Below the pieces are notes generated by a model. The model was not told the origin of the DNA, ran no database searches, and saw only the letters and a program-made list of their open reading frames with translations. This document shows positions 1-10,885 of a stretch of 64,000 bases of DNA, one piece after another (position 1 is the stretch's first letter; each line of letters opens with the position of its first letter). Made by a program: the position numbers and the translations under genes. Source of the DNA: Ephemerocybe angulata (taxonomy: Eukaryota > Basidiomycota > Agaricomycetes > Agaricales > Psathyrellaceae); the NCBI GenBank assembly GCA_013368325.1, contig JAACJK010000219.1:372001-436000 (forward strand), written 5' to 3'.

Positions 1-130
1 GGGCCTTCCTCGTCGACTGGCGCTCGGACTTGCTCTCGCGATTCTCCCTGCTGGAAGAGCTGCTTGAGATCTCCTCGCCGGCGCTGCGAGAGGAGGTGGG
101 TTTCGAAGTGGAGACAGGCTTGGTCGCCAT
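1..130 (-). CDS. N-terminal fragment of a minus-strand gene, runs off the left edge
   Basis: The reverse strand opens with an ATG at 130-128 and stays open to base 1 (43 codons), with a Ser/Thr/Glu/Arg-rich composition including a run of five serines. Such disordered N-termini are common in fungal nuclear proteins. The gene would be divergent from the coiled-coil gene at 1175 and share its upstream region. No domain is visible in so short a piece, and the frame could also be a chance open frame. Function not recognised. Confidence 0.35.
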   Translation of the reverse strand, partial: MATKPVSTSKPTSSRSAGEEISSSSSSRENRESKSERQSTRKA

Positions 131-1174
131 GGGCATACTATGGATCTCTTTGCTCAATGCTAAGCACAGGGGTCGCTTTGCCGTGAGTTTACGGGTCTAG
201 ATAGCAAGGTCGCTGGTTCAAGGTGTGATGGTGGTGGTAGTGGACGAAAGCTGGGAAGGATCGTGGCCGTATGAGAGAGAGAGAGGAGGGCCACCTGACT
301 GATAACCAACAGGCGCCCAAACGTGAAAGCTGTGTTGATGATCGCAGGCTGTCACGTCGCTGGAGACTCTTTTGGGCAAAGCACAAGGAACGAGGGACTC
401 TGGTGCTGTAGAGTTCAGAAATATGCACGTAAAATCTCGGGCTGCCTGGTACTTGCTGTGTAGGAAGAGTTTGCTAGGGTTCGCTTGGCTGCGGCTGTGA
501 ATTTGATTCAAAGATACAGCGCGTCCAGACTCCATAAGGAATTGCCTCCTGATGCCCCTATCGGCCTTGACTACTCAAGGTATATTCAAAAAGAAAGATG
601 TCTTATGAATCCCTGGTTTCTCATGTTCGAAGAGATGTACACTTACCTTTGCGAAGTCAAACCGTAATCCATAGAAGCTCTGATCTGAAAACAGCACCCT
701 GAATGCCTTCGTTTAGATCAGTGCCACGGAAATGAACTATTCAGTGAGTAGGGTATGACACCTATCACGATGTTCACTAGCCTCCCTTCAATTGGGTAAC
801 CTAAAACAGCTGGTGTTTTCAATGAGCCAGAACGTAAAATGAACGTGTCGACAACACATGCCATGACCCCACGACATGCTTCAGATAAGGCACGAGGCCG
901 ACCACCTGCCCATACACATGAGTAACCGTTTCATAGCACACTTATAGGATAGATTCATCGAACGATATGCCTTCTGACCTAGACTTACATTGCCTTATCA
1001 CCTCATCCTTTAGAACCGTTGTGGGCTACACCTCTGCGACGAGATAACTCACAAAGGAATCGCTGCCACAGCGACGTCCTAGTCCCTCTTTGTTCGAACC
1101 TTTGTGCCATTCACCGAGCCAGCCTTTCTGCCACCCCACACTCTGTCATATCAGCCTAACGGTCGCCACGCACC
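131..1174. other. intergenic region
   Basis: About 1 kb between the left-edge minus-strand start and the gene at 1175. It would be the shared upstream region of two divergent genes. Short open frames occur but none has a convincing start, composition or splice continuation. I see no RNA gene or clear repeat. Confidence 0.5.
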
Positions 1175-3872
1175 ATGTCTCTGTCATCTCCCTTCGCCAT
1201 GTTGAGCATGCTATCCAGACGTCGCACAGCCGCGAAACCTCCTCCTCCTCCCACTCCCCCCGCAGCTTCTGCTTCCCAATCAACCACATCTCTGGCACTA
1301 GCAGACTCAGAATTCTCCGACACAGCTTCAATCAGCAGCAGGAAGTCCACCAAGAAGAAGAAACGCTCGCCCTCCTCCCTTCTCAGCAGCCTCTCCCGCC
1401 GGCCCTCAGTCGCCAGCGTCGTCCATGTCACCGCAGGCGGTACCACCTCCACTCCCAGCGGCCTCTCCGCATCCATGGCCATCCCTCTATCCCCCATTGC
1501 CGACGAAACCAACGAGATCCCCTCGGCAGCCACTGCCCCTGCGATCGCCACGCCGCTGACGGACGAGCCTGAAAGCTCCGAGCCGCAGGATCATCAAGAG
1601 CTCAAAGCTCGGGAGTCAAGCGACAGCTTCTCCGTCGTCCGTCACTCCGAGTCAGACGAGGAGGCTAAGCCACGGGCATCAGCCATCGGGTATGACGCGC
1701 CGAAGAACGAGCCTGTGCACGTTGAGCCCGAGCACGAGGGAGACTGGACTGATGTCCTCGCTGCATTCCCGTCTCCACCTCCAGGCGGACCCGCGTCCAT
1801 TTCCCCACCGGAGTCGCCCTCCGCACCCAAGGCAGCTTCTGAGGAACCCAGATCATCCCTGAGCTTCAACGATGCCGAGCAGGTTTCGACCGTCACTTCC
1901 AGTCATCCCGTAGTCGATTCCAAGACAGAGGAGCGCGACAAGGCCGTCAAGGAGCTGGAAGACCTCCGGACTCTATACGGAGAGAAGGAACTCGAAGCCC
2001 ACCGCCAGCAGGTGACCCTCGAGGTCGAGAAGGAGGACTTGGAGGCACGACTTTCCACCGAAGTTCAGAATACTCTACGAGTTACTCAGGAGTTGAAGGA
2101 TCTCCAGAGTCGCTTGGCGGAGAGAGAACTTGAGAATGGGGACATGAGGCGGGAGCTCGCAGACTTGAAGACGAAGGAAGCCGGACTAACGAAGGAAGCG
2201 AGAGAGATACGTGCAGAGTGGGCAGCTTTGAAGACGGACATGAGCACACTGAAGAGTGCCTGGGAAGAGGAGCGAGTCCAGATGGACAGGCAGTTAATCG
2301 TGGAGAGGGAGTTAGGGGAGGCGATGCTTGCTGAAGGAATCGCCGCATTCAAGCAGAAATGGGAAACCGAGCGTGCGCAATTGATGGAGGAGCGGAAGGC
2401 GGAGAAAGAGATTGTGGAAGCAACCGTGCGTCAGATGAAGGCTGAGTGGGAAGACGAACGATCTCGGTTGGTTGGGGAGAAGGAGGAGTTGACCGAGCAG
2501 CTGGAAGAGACGAGGGTCGCCGTAGAGGAGGAAAGACAGCAGTTCAGACAGAGAACTCTGGATACCTTCCGTTCAGAGCGACAGAGGCTATTGCAAACCA
2601 TCACCGGGCTCGAGACGGATGTAGACGCGGCGAGGAGCGAGCTCATCAGCCTTAACGAGAAGGTGGTCGGAAGGGAGAGGCGGGCGGCGCTCTTGGCAGC
2701 AGAGGTACAGCGTTTGAAGAAGGACCAGGACACCATCCGCGCCGACAACGATACCCGCATCCAAGCCTTGATCCAAGAACTCCATGAGGCCAAGAACGTG
2801 AACTCGAATCTCAGGGCAGCCTTGGACAACGCCCCTAACGAAGACGAGGGCACCATTTCCATCCTCCGGTCCCAACTCGCGAAGGCCCTGCAGAGCGAGA
2901 ACGATCGCCGAGATCGTGTGTACGCAGACCAGTTACAGCGGCAGCCTAGCGATATCCGGTTCAGTCGCCAATCGCAGGGTCGTCGCAGTTCCCAAGGGTC
3001 GATCGAGCCCGTCGACGCTGCCGTGAACGTCCTAGATGCTCTGAACTCCGAGATTTTCCAAGCAGCCGCATCGTTGGCCGATAGCATCGAGGCGGAGACC
3101 AAGATAGTCTCGAGGCTGGAGGATCTAGATGCTCTAGTCGAGAGACTATCGCCCATGTTGTCCAAGGATTTGGTCGCTTCATTACGGTCCGCTTACACAG
3201 AGCCGTCCGACGTTCCGAATCCCCTTCTCCTTCAAGTCGCCTTCCAGGCCTGCATGGCGCACTGTTGCAACCGCTTCATCACCTCGTGGTATCCGCTCCA
3301 CTGGGACTACGCCGGTTTCCTGAACATCCTGCATGGTCGCCTCGTAGAAGCCGGTATGTCTTGTCGATCCTGTTCCTCGCATAATCTGACACTTTCCGAC
3401 AGGAACGACACAGTTGGCTGAAAGCTGGAGATCCACAACCAAGGCTCTGCTACGCCTGACCTCCGAAAGCCACCCTCAAATGACAAGCTATCTTCGCGAC
3501 AACATCATCGACGTCCTGGCTGTCGTCGGTCGGTCGACATCCTCCGCTGAAACGGCAGCCTTGTTGAATCGATTTGAGGAGAAATTCTCTGTCATTGCGA
3601 GGTTAGCTATCAGGATGCACATTCTGTTCAGCGACACACCTTCGAACTTGGAGACCTTCGTTGCTCAACCTGGCGCCCCGTTCGAGAGGACGACAATGGA
3701 AGACACGTATGCCGACGACGACGAGGATAGCGACTCAACTGACCTATTCAACGCGAGCCTAAAGCAAGTAATTTGCACCGCCGATATCGGTCTCCAGAAG
3801 GTTTCTGCTGAAGATCCTGTTCTAATGAAGCCAAAGGTCGTCCTGGCGGCGATTCTGAGCCAAGAATGGTGA
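1175..3872 (+). CDS. coiled-coil protein with a conserved C-terminal helical domain, paralogue of the gene at 4365-6580
   Basis: Two exons, 1175-3353 and 3403-3872, joined by a 49-nt GT-AG intron, give 882 residues. Residues 1-245 are low-complexity, with proline runs near the start and Ser/Arg-rich blocks. About 250-590 is a long Glu/Lys/Arg-rich coiled coil. About 600-882 is a helix-rich C-terminal domain with motifs such as LLLQVAFQ and AESWRSTTK. That domain aligns, distantly, with the C-terminus of the convergent gene downstream (LLRTLLQVAL, AGAWRSLARAQ), so the two are likely old paralogues. The N-terminus (SSPFAMLSMLSRR, DTASISS) resembles that of the coiled-coil gene at 8618 (ASPFTLLGMARR, DTVSIAS). 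The splice restores one frame across the intron (a G plus GA join into Gly). A scaffold or tethering role is only inferred from the coiled coil; no catalytic motif was seen. Confidence 0.82.
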
Positions 3873-4364
3873 ATTTGTCGTCGTGTGCTTGCCTCCGTCG
3901 TAGCTCCCAAATGTATAATATTGAGAATCGTTTATGTACCCTTCCTATAGCTTCACGCTGCCCAGGTTACGGCTGAGCTTGAACATTGGCAATTCTTGGT
4001 GGTGGTAGAAGTTTGAGCGCAAGTTGCAGAGCTCCTCGGCAGACGATGATCCTAACATTTCGGACTTCCACTCGATTCGACGACATTCCAGTGACTGAAC
4101 TTGTATTCGTACACCTCCATCTTCCAACACGATTCAAGGATGATCGATGAAGGCGCCAGGGCGCCAAAGAACTTTGAAGAAAATGTGCACAGGCCAGTGC
4201 TGATGCTAATAGTTCACTCATAATTGAATTTCTGATCATATCCGACGATGGTATAAAGTTACAGGCATATACTAGGCATATACTTAGAAGTCGTAGCGCG
4301 TAGAGTCGTATTACAGTTCGAAATCCGCATAGGTAAGTGCATACTCCAGCTCTTTTAAAGCCGA
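3873..4364. other. intergenic region between convergent genes
   Basis: Roughly 490 bases hold the 3' ends of the two convergent coiled-coil genes. Only short shadow frames occur, and nothing else could be identified. Confidence 0.5.
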
Positions 4365-6580
4365 TTATACGGATGCTAAGAGTTCAGCCATAGATTTCTC
4401 GCGAAGAATCAGGGGAAGTGCAAGCAATCGTTTTGTCTCTGGACCTTCTGAAACCTTTAAACCGAGGCCCAAGGTCGCAACCACAACGTCTGGTTTTCTC
4501 CGCCGTGTGCTCGAGTCAGCCTGACTCGATTGCGGTGTCGAGGCCTTGGAACCGGAAGAAACGGTTCCAGGTCGAGCATCCTTCATATGTCGAAAGTCGA
4601 ACCTTGTGCCTGGCCAGACAGTCGCCACTTCCAGCTCTGTCGATCCTGCAAGTTCCCCTGTTGCCTCCCTGACGGCGCGAAGCGCCTGCAACAGAGGCTG
4701 CAACTCGCGCCCCATCGACGTCACGGATCGAGAGTAGGTCAGACCTAGGAACGAGAAGACGCTGTGGATGCTCGAGATCAATGCTCGAGTCCACGCTGAG
4801 GAAGAAAACTTGAGCTGAGCTCGAGCTAGACTGCGCCACGCGCCGGCGACAGCGGGGTCCTCTGCAGGTAGGTTAATATATGATACAAACGCACCCAAAG
4901 AAGAAAATCAACTCACCGACAATCTTCAGCTTTCTATAGATTGCTGCGAGAGGGCTCTCTTGCGTCGACCCCGCTTTCGTTTCGTTGAGGTCCCATGAGT
5001 GGACCTGGTGGGCACTCCAATTCGTCAACGCGACTTGTAGCAATGTTCGAAGCAATTCGTTGTCCTTAGACTTCGATGGAGGCGGAATGAAAGTCAACTG
5101 GGACGTCACCCCTTCCCCACCCAAGAGCCAGACCGCCTCGCGAGTAAGCGCCGGATGGTCCCAGTCACCCGGAGCAACTGGCATGGACGCGTCCTCGCGA
5201 GCGGCTACGAGGTCCTTCGCCAGGAGCGAAGCTGCCTCCGATATCCGCATGTTCAGCTTCTGAACGAGCTTGATGGCCTCTTCTGTCGTGATTCGGTCCG
5301 GCGCTGCTGTAAGGCTGGGTGACGACGAGGGTGCGGGGGCTTCGCGGGATTTGCGGATCGACGACATCGAATGCCAGGAGTCTCGCTTCGATGCGGCAAG
5401 GCTCTCCTTCAAATTGCCTACTGTCGACATGAGCTTCTTGTTCTCCGCCGCCAACCCCTCCACCTCTGCCCTGCTCTTTCGAAGATCCTCATTCAAGGTT
5501 TGGAGCTGCTTGTGGTGCAACTTCCGGAGATGTCTGTTCTCGTTCGACCAGGCATGGTACGCGGCTTGGAAGCGGCCCTCGTCTTCGGACAGTCTTTGGC
5601 GGAGAGATGTAATTCGCGATGGAATTGAGGTGTATCGACTCAACGTGGACATCGACGAGGCAGGGGTAGGTCTGGGGGATGAAGACCCATCTTTCGTGGG
5701 CCCCGCCGAGTCACCTTCATTTCTTCCCTCAAGATCTTGAAGAGGAACACCGAGGAGCTCTCTCTGCGCCTCCTCAAGGACGTCCATAGCATCCGAGCAT
5801 TCTCTACTCTTCCAATCGAGCTCCGCCTGAAGTGCTCGATTCTTCTCTCGCAACTCCTCCTTCTCGACCTCCGCTCTCCTCAGCATCTCCGCCTTCTGTG
5901 CCTCCCACTCAGACATATCCTCCTCTCGCTCCTTCATGATAAACTCGAGCTCCTCCGTGCGGTTCTGCAACGTCGACTCGGCCTCGAAGAGAAGCATCCT
6001 CATATTCCTGATCTCCCGGGTGTAGAACGCCTTGTCCTGCTCGTGCACACGTTTTGCTTCCTCGAGCCTTTCCAGCGCGAGTCTCTCTGGCTCGTGGTGA
6101 AGGTATGGATAGAACCGCGCCGTGTTCTCCGCGTTGAGGTCGTCAAGACTCCGCTCCGAATCAGGCGACGAGGCGTCAGCCTCCTCCGTTGTGGAATCGT
6201 CCGATTCATCCATAGCATCGTCCAGGGGCTCCTCTTCGGGCACGGGCTGCATGGAGGACGAACACTGCTCGAACTTGCGTTTCAATACAGAATTAGCGCC
6301 CGTGCTGTACATCTTGGACACGAGGGTCGGGGATGGGAGTGACACGCTCCTCTGTCATGTGAATGTGCCTCAGTACGGTGGGTCCTCGAGAGGATTCGTC
6401 GATGCCGATACTTACCTGGTGGCGGGCGAACGCAGGTTTGCGAGAGTGAGAGAGCTTTGCCCGCTTTTGGGCATGATCGTCGTCATGCGGCGGCTGGGTG
6501 CACTCGGAGGGATCGTCATTGGCAGATATGTTGGGGAACGTGTAGGTTTGTAGCTGCTGAGCAGAAATATCGACCGTCAT
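4365..6580 (-). CDS. coiled-coil protein, divergent paralogue of the gene at 1175-3872
   Basis: Three exons on the minus strand: 6580-6416, 6351-4917 and 4861-4365 (introns 64 and 55 nt, GT-AG, phases 0 and 1), encoding 698 residues. The start is the first ATG of exon 1 (MTVDISAQQL). The N-terminal 150 residues are acidic and disordered. About 160-420 is rich in Glu/Arg/Leu heptads and should form coiled coils, with a Ser/Pro-rich break near 255-285. The C-terminal third is helical and matches that of the neighbouring gene, ending in blocks such as GLGLKVSEGPE. The convergent arrangement with a paralogue suggests an old inverted duplication. No enzymatic motif is visible; a structural or trafficking role is a guess. 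Confidence 0.82.
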
Positions 6581-6980
6581 AGTCGTGCCGGGGGATGCAG
6601 AGGTCAAGGAAGGCCTAGGGGCTCGGTGAGTAACCCCAGCCGCTCTCCCTTACCCTTATAACCTTGGGCGCCTCGTTAATTCAAACCCTGGCAGTGCTCC
6701 ACTCTGTCGTCACTTGACAACATACCACACTGCCCAGCATTCTATGCGTAATGACTGGGTTCGGAGGTGCGACGGAGGTGCATTGAAATGAACGATCGTG
6801 CAGCTGCGCTGATTATCGCAGCGACAGCGGGCATGGCCTTGGACTTTGGAAGGCGGTGGTGGGAAGGGGGCCTCGAGGTTTAGGTCGAATGCAGACGATG
6901 CCGTGCACAGATGACCCTCGTGGGCACAGATTTCCGCAGGCCTCCGAGGGGACCTGGAGGAGGATATGCCCCTCATAACG
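6581..6980. other. intergenic region upstream of tRNA-Ala
   Basis: This covers the presumed promoter of the minus-strand coiled-coil gene and the sequence leading into the first tRNA-Ala gene. No coding frame is convincing. The last 20-30 bases resemble the upstream flank of the third tRNA-Ala copy. Confidence 0.45.
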
Positions 6981-7054
6981 GGGCACATGGTGTAGTTGGT
7001 TATCACGCTCGCTTAGCATGCGAGAGGTGTTGGGTTCAATTCCCAATGTGTCCA
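6981..7054 (+). tRNA. tRNA-Ala (anticodon AGC), copy 1
   Basis: The 74-nt sequence folds as a cloverleaf. The acceptor stem GGGCACA pairs with TGTGTCC and contains the G3:U70 wobble that marks alanine tRNAs. The anticodon stem CTCGC/GCGAG encloses a loop with AGC. The T arm is TTGGG-TTCAATT-CCCAA, with discriminator A at the last base. No intron; CCA is not encoded. Identical copies lie at 7412, 22959 and 35068. Confidence 0.95.
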
Positions 7055-7411
7055 AGATTTTTGCCTCTTTCCCCAGCAAAGCACGGCGTGAACCCTATCA
7101 CCCCTATTACTGACCTTCACGGCGAACCTATTGACACTTAGATCTGACGCGTTCAGTGCCCTAGATCGCATTAATTTTTCGTTATCGTGATTGATCATAA
7201 CCATCCTCCCGCTGAAGGCGGGAACCAAGCCATATACAACCTTCCTGACCCTTGGGTCGAGTGTACCCTTCTATTAGATCAGCCTCTTCATTTACCGCGA
7301 GCCCAGACCGGCCATATGACTCCCTTCGACACCAACAGAAGTCGGAGGAGCGCCACGACGGCCCCGTCGCACGCCCGACGCCTGGACGGGCGCTTATATC
7401 GCCCCCGCACA
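7055..7411. other. spacer between two tRNA-Ala genes
   Basis: No gene was recognised in this 357-base spacer between two identical tRNA genes in the same orientation. Short frames are present in all phases. Confidence 0.45.
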
Positions 7412-7485
7412 GGGCACATGGTGTAGTTGGTTATCACGCTCGCTTAGCATGCGAGAGGTGTTGGGTTCAATTCCCAATGTGTCCA
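7412..7485 (+). tRNA. tRNA-Ala (anticodon AGC), copy 2
   Basis: Identical over 74 nt to the copy at 6981-7054, with the same G3:U70 pair, AGC anticodon and T arm. It starts 431 bases downstream of copy 1 on the same strand, suggesting a local duplication. Confidence 0.95.
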
Positions 7486-8617
7486 TTTTGCCTTAGTTTT
7501 GGATCGTCTACAGTGTCTAGTGGCTGGCCGCTGTATACAGTACATACTACACACAGGTCCTATTGTAATAAGTCCTAACGCCCGCAAGTTCCACAGAGTC
7601 ACAGACTTCCACAGACTGCAGTTACTTCAAACATGATACTGTGATGTTCCAGCTGAAGTCTGGAATTCGAGAATCGAAAGCTTCACACTTCAAAGGTTAT
7701 AGAATTTAAGGTTTGAAGAGAGACTAGAAGGTCGTCCCGAGATTACAGAACCAGCAATCGAGCCTTGCCTTGATAAGTAATACCATTGACATCTTCCCCG
7801 CTGTCCAGCGTTAGCTCATTTGTAGACCTGGTGTTCTCGCATTGTGAAGCGTGTCAGGCCACGGATTCATGAAAACCCGGGCCCCGATTGAAGGGGAGAA
7901 GGGGTTAGGACATACTTCCAATCCGAACTTGAAACCACCTATTCGACATCGGGTATGTACCTTGAAGCTTGATACCTCGCTGGTTTCAAATTCACATCTA
8001 TGCCGATAACACCCAGACATCGATGGCCAAGTAATACAACACTGACCATCTAAGCCTTCTGGGCTAATCCGATGGTTGCCTGCAGGCTGCATGCAGGCAA
8101 GGTTCATGATAAGTATGTGATAACAGAACACGCTGCAGAACTCAAACGCTGATTCGAGTCCGGAAGGCCGGTTGTGATGGTCGACGCCAATAAACAAGGT
8201 CCAGAAGCTGTGCGTTCGACTTTTATGGAAGGAAACCTGCAAGACATACACATCGCCGCCTCGCGCAGCATTTACCACTTTCCAAATGCTCGAGGTGGCA
8301 CGCACATGACGAAACGCAGCACTAAGCGTCGTGTTTCAAGAAGCGTAGGGCACGACCGCGCACCTCCACAACATGTTAGAAACATGACTGGCGCGTGAGC
8401 GTGGCCTGGCATGAGGCAGCAGGCCCAGGTTAATATAACTGCCCACCGAAGCTACGAGGAGCTCCTCAATTCACTGGACCCACCAAGCGGCACGCATCCA
8501 CCTGCCTTCTAACCCACCGCCAGTCTCTGAGACAAGTTCCTGGAGGACTCTCTCTAGCCTATCTTATATCTCTTCAGCGCTCTCATTATCGTCGTAAACG
8601 ACCCTCTCCAATTCCAG
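7486..8617. other. intergenic region
   Basis: About 1.1 kb upstream of the coiled-coil gene at 8618. A 164-codon minus-strand frame (7811-8305) has no typical composition, splice context or recognisable motif and was not annotated. The last 200 bases are pyrimidine-rich, as is common just upstream of fungal starts. Confidence 0.45.
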
Positions 8618-10510
8618 ATGGCATCCCCTTTCACCTTGCTCGGCATGGCCCGCCGCGCCACCCAGAACTTCCGCCAGATGACCTACAACGCACCTACCAC
8701 GCCCGAGGCAGCACCAACACCCGCTGCGACTAATGACGACAACAGTGACACTGTGTCCATTGCGAGCAAGATGGGCAGCCGTCGCCGAACCTCCCCTCTC
8801 ATCGCTCCAACCCGCAAGCCCTCGACTGCGGTCGTCGAGGCCGTCACCGTCATGTCCCCACCCCCATCATCTCCACCCCCATCGTCACCTCCCGCCAAGA
8901 GCATCCTTTCTGACGTCGCTTCGAACGGCAGCTCGACCACGTTGGCTCAGGAGCCGACGTCGATGCTTTCGGAGTCGCCTAAGATGGGCTCCATCGACCT
9001 CAAGGGCAGCAACGACTACTTCTCCCCGCGCAAGTCGTCCGGGTCGAGTGAGCGTGCCGAGATCGAGGCCCTGGACAACCAGGCCATCAAGCGCTTGGAG
9101 GAGCAGGTCAGGAGCCTGACCTCCCAAAGAGAGAAGGTCGCCGCCGAGCTGCGCTCCGCTGCCGCTGAGAAGGAGCGCATCGCAGGCGAGCTCGAGAGTG
9201 CTACAGCGTCCGCAGGTCGGCTGGAGAAGGAGTTGAAGGACAAGCGAGAGGAGTGGGAGGCGGACCGGGCGGGCCTGGTGATGGAGAAGGACGAGGATAA
9301 GCGCCGATTCGAGATGGAGAAGGACTCCCTCTCGGAGAAGGTCCATGATCTCATGGTCGAGAACAAGGCGTTAGCTGAGGACAGAGACGCCAAGCAGAAG
9401 CAGTGGGACCACGAACGCGCGTTGCTGGCCGACGAGATGACCAAGGAAGTGGAAGCATTGGAAGACGAGAACGCCCAACTCGGAGGCCGCATTGCATCGC
9501 TGGAGACGGCGATTGGAGAGAAGGAGGAGGAGTCTGAAAGGTTGGAGGGTAGGGTCGCAGCACTGGTGAAGGAGAAGGCGGATGGCGAACGGACTATTGC
9601 CACTCTTCGGCAGTACCTAAGCGCAGCGAAGGACGAAGCGAAGCAGATTCAGGCGCAAGGTGGGAAGGACCTGGATGCAGCGAAGCTGGAGACGCGGCGG
9701 GTGGCGCAGAAGGCGAGGGAAGATAAGGTTGCGTGGGACGCAGAGCGCCAGAGCCTCGTGAAGGAAAGGGCCCAGGAGAAGCAGCGTCTCGAAGGGGAGA
9801 AGAAGCAGCTCAGCGACCGCCTCTCGTCTGTACAGAACGAGCTGGGAGCGAAAGGAATGGAGCTCAAGCGGTCAGAGGACGCGCACTCCGCCATCGTCAA
9901 GGAGAAAGAGCAGGCCAGTCGGATGGTGAAGGATCTCCAACTGCAGGTTGCCTCGAAGGTGGAAGAGTTGGAGGATTTGAAGGCATCCTCGGCAGGTCGG
10001 GAGAGTGCGCTTCAGAAGGACATCGAGCGTATCCGGGAGGAGAGGGACAGGCAGCTATCCTTGAAGGACAACTACATTCACTCCTTGAAGGCGTCCGTTG
10101 ACGAACTGAAGCGAGAACTCGACCAAACCCGGCAGTCGATGAAGCAGATCGTCGCCCAGAACGACGAGACCATCTCACAGCTCACAGCCAGTCTGACTGA
10201 GCGCACCCGTTTAGTAGAGGAGACGGAGAGGGAGAAGACTACGTTGAGGGAACACTTCCTCGTCCTCGGCGATGAGCTAGAAGGGAAGGAGCAAGAGAAG
10301 CGAGCCCTTGAACAGGACATCATCGAGTTGACACAGGAGAAGGATCAGCGGGGGAAGACGGTCGCTTCCCTCCAGGAGCAACTGACCCTTGCAGCGGAGG
10401 AAATGAAGATCCTCCGTGATACTTCAACAGCGAAAACGATTGGCTTGGAGGAGGAGCTTCGACGAATGCGCGAAGAGCAGGCTCAGCAGGGTGGCTGCTG
10501 GATTATGTAG
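8618..10510 (+). CDS. coiled-coil protein with C-terminal CaaX-like box
   Basis: A single exon encodes 630 residues. Residues 1-140 are Pro/Ser/Thr-rich with a repeated PPPSSPP block. About 145-620 is an almost uninterrupted Glu/Lys/Arg-rich coiled coil of tropomyosin/SMC-like composition. The protein ends in Gly-Gly-Cys-Trp-Ile-Met; Cys-x-aliphatic-Met at the extreme C-terminus fits the farnesyltransferase consensus, so the rod could be anchored to a membrane by a prenyl group. The N-terminal motif ASPFTLLGMARR and a later DTVSIAS resemble the N-terminus of the gene at 1175. Codon use is strongly GC-biased with no internal stops, supporting a real gene. The membrane role is inference. Confidence 0.88.
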   Translation: MASPFTLLGMARRATQNFRQMTYNAPTTPEAAPTPAATNDDNSDTVSIASKMGSRRRTSPLIAPTRKPSTAVVEAVTVMSPPPSSPPPSSPPAKSILSDVASNGSSTTLAQEPTSMLSESPKMGSIDLKGSNDYFSPRKSSGSSERAEIEALDNQAIKRLEEQVRSLTSQREKVAAELRSAAAEKERIAGELESATASAGRLEKELKDKREEWEADRAGLVMEKDEDKRRFEMEKDSLSEKVHDLMVENKALAEDRDAKQKQWDHERALLADEMTKEVEALEDENAQLGGRIASLETAIGEKEEESERLEGRVAALVKEKADGERTIATLRQYLSAAKDEAKQIQAQGGKDLDAAKLETRRVAQKAREDKVAWDAERQSLVKERAQEKQRLEGEKKQLSDRLSSVQNELGAKGMELKRSEDAHSAIVKEKEQASRMVKDLQLQVASKVEELEDLKASSAGRESALQKDIERIREERDRQLSLKDNYIHSLKASVDELKRELDQTRQSMKQIVAQNDETISQLTASLTERTRLVEETEREKTTLREHFLVLGDELEGKEQEKRALEQDIIELTQEKDQRGKTVASLQEQLTLAAEEMKILRDTSTAKTIGLEEELRRMREEQAQQGGCWIM

Positions 10511-10885
10511 AGCCTCGTTATTATGCTCCATGCTTTATGTTTATGTTCCTATCGTGACGTTCAAATTTTGCTGGTTGATCTAGCGTTGTATTAGTATTAG
10601 TAGAGAATCCAAAATCGAATCGATATTTCGAGTACTCAATATGTTGGACTATTGCTGTGGTAGTAGTATGCGCCATGGAGGTGTACGAGCCCAAGCTTTT
10701 CTCGTATTCATGAGTTACAAATGGGAAAGTTGGAAGGCTCAGATCATGAACGCTGGAACATGGTGGGAGGAAGGCAAAGTCTGGCAAAGTGCATTTTCGG
10801 CGCTCGCGTCTCATTTCCGCGGGCCTCGGCTGGATCAAATGTTGCTGATCCGCCATGCCGAGCCCCGGATAGGGGCTAATATACG
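10511..10885. other. intergenic region with a dispersed repeat fragment
   Basis: This holds the 3' flank of the coiled-coil gene. Near 10783-10805 it carries a segment (AAAGTGCATTTTCGG then GCTCGCGT) that recurs near 16204-16227, so a dispersed repeat reaches the truncated end of the neighbouring Atg14-like gene. Confidence 0.45.

Noticed and set aside
2431..3165. 244-codon minus-strand frame
   Set aside because: Shadow of the coiled-coil gene on the opposite strand; Ser/Arg/Ala bias mirrors Glu/Leu-rich coding.
4790..4830. GAGCTGAGCTCGAGC-type sequence resembling the ends of the MITE at 53448
   Set aside because: It lies within the conserved coding sequence of the coiled-coil gene and has no inverted partner nearby.
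7811..8305. 164-codon minus-strand frame
   Set aside because: No recognisable motif, unusual composition and no splice continuation; likely chance.
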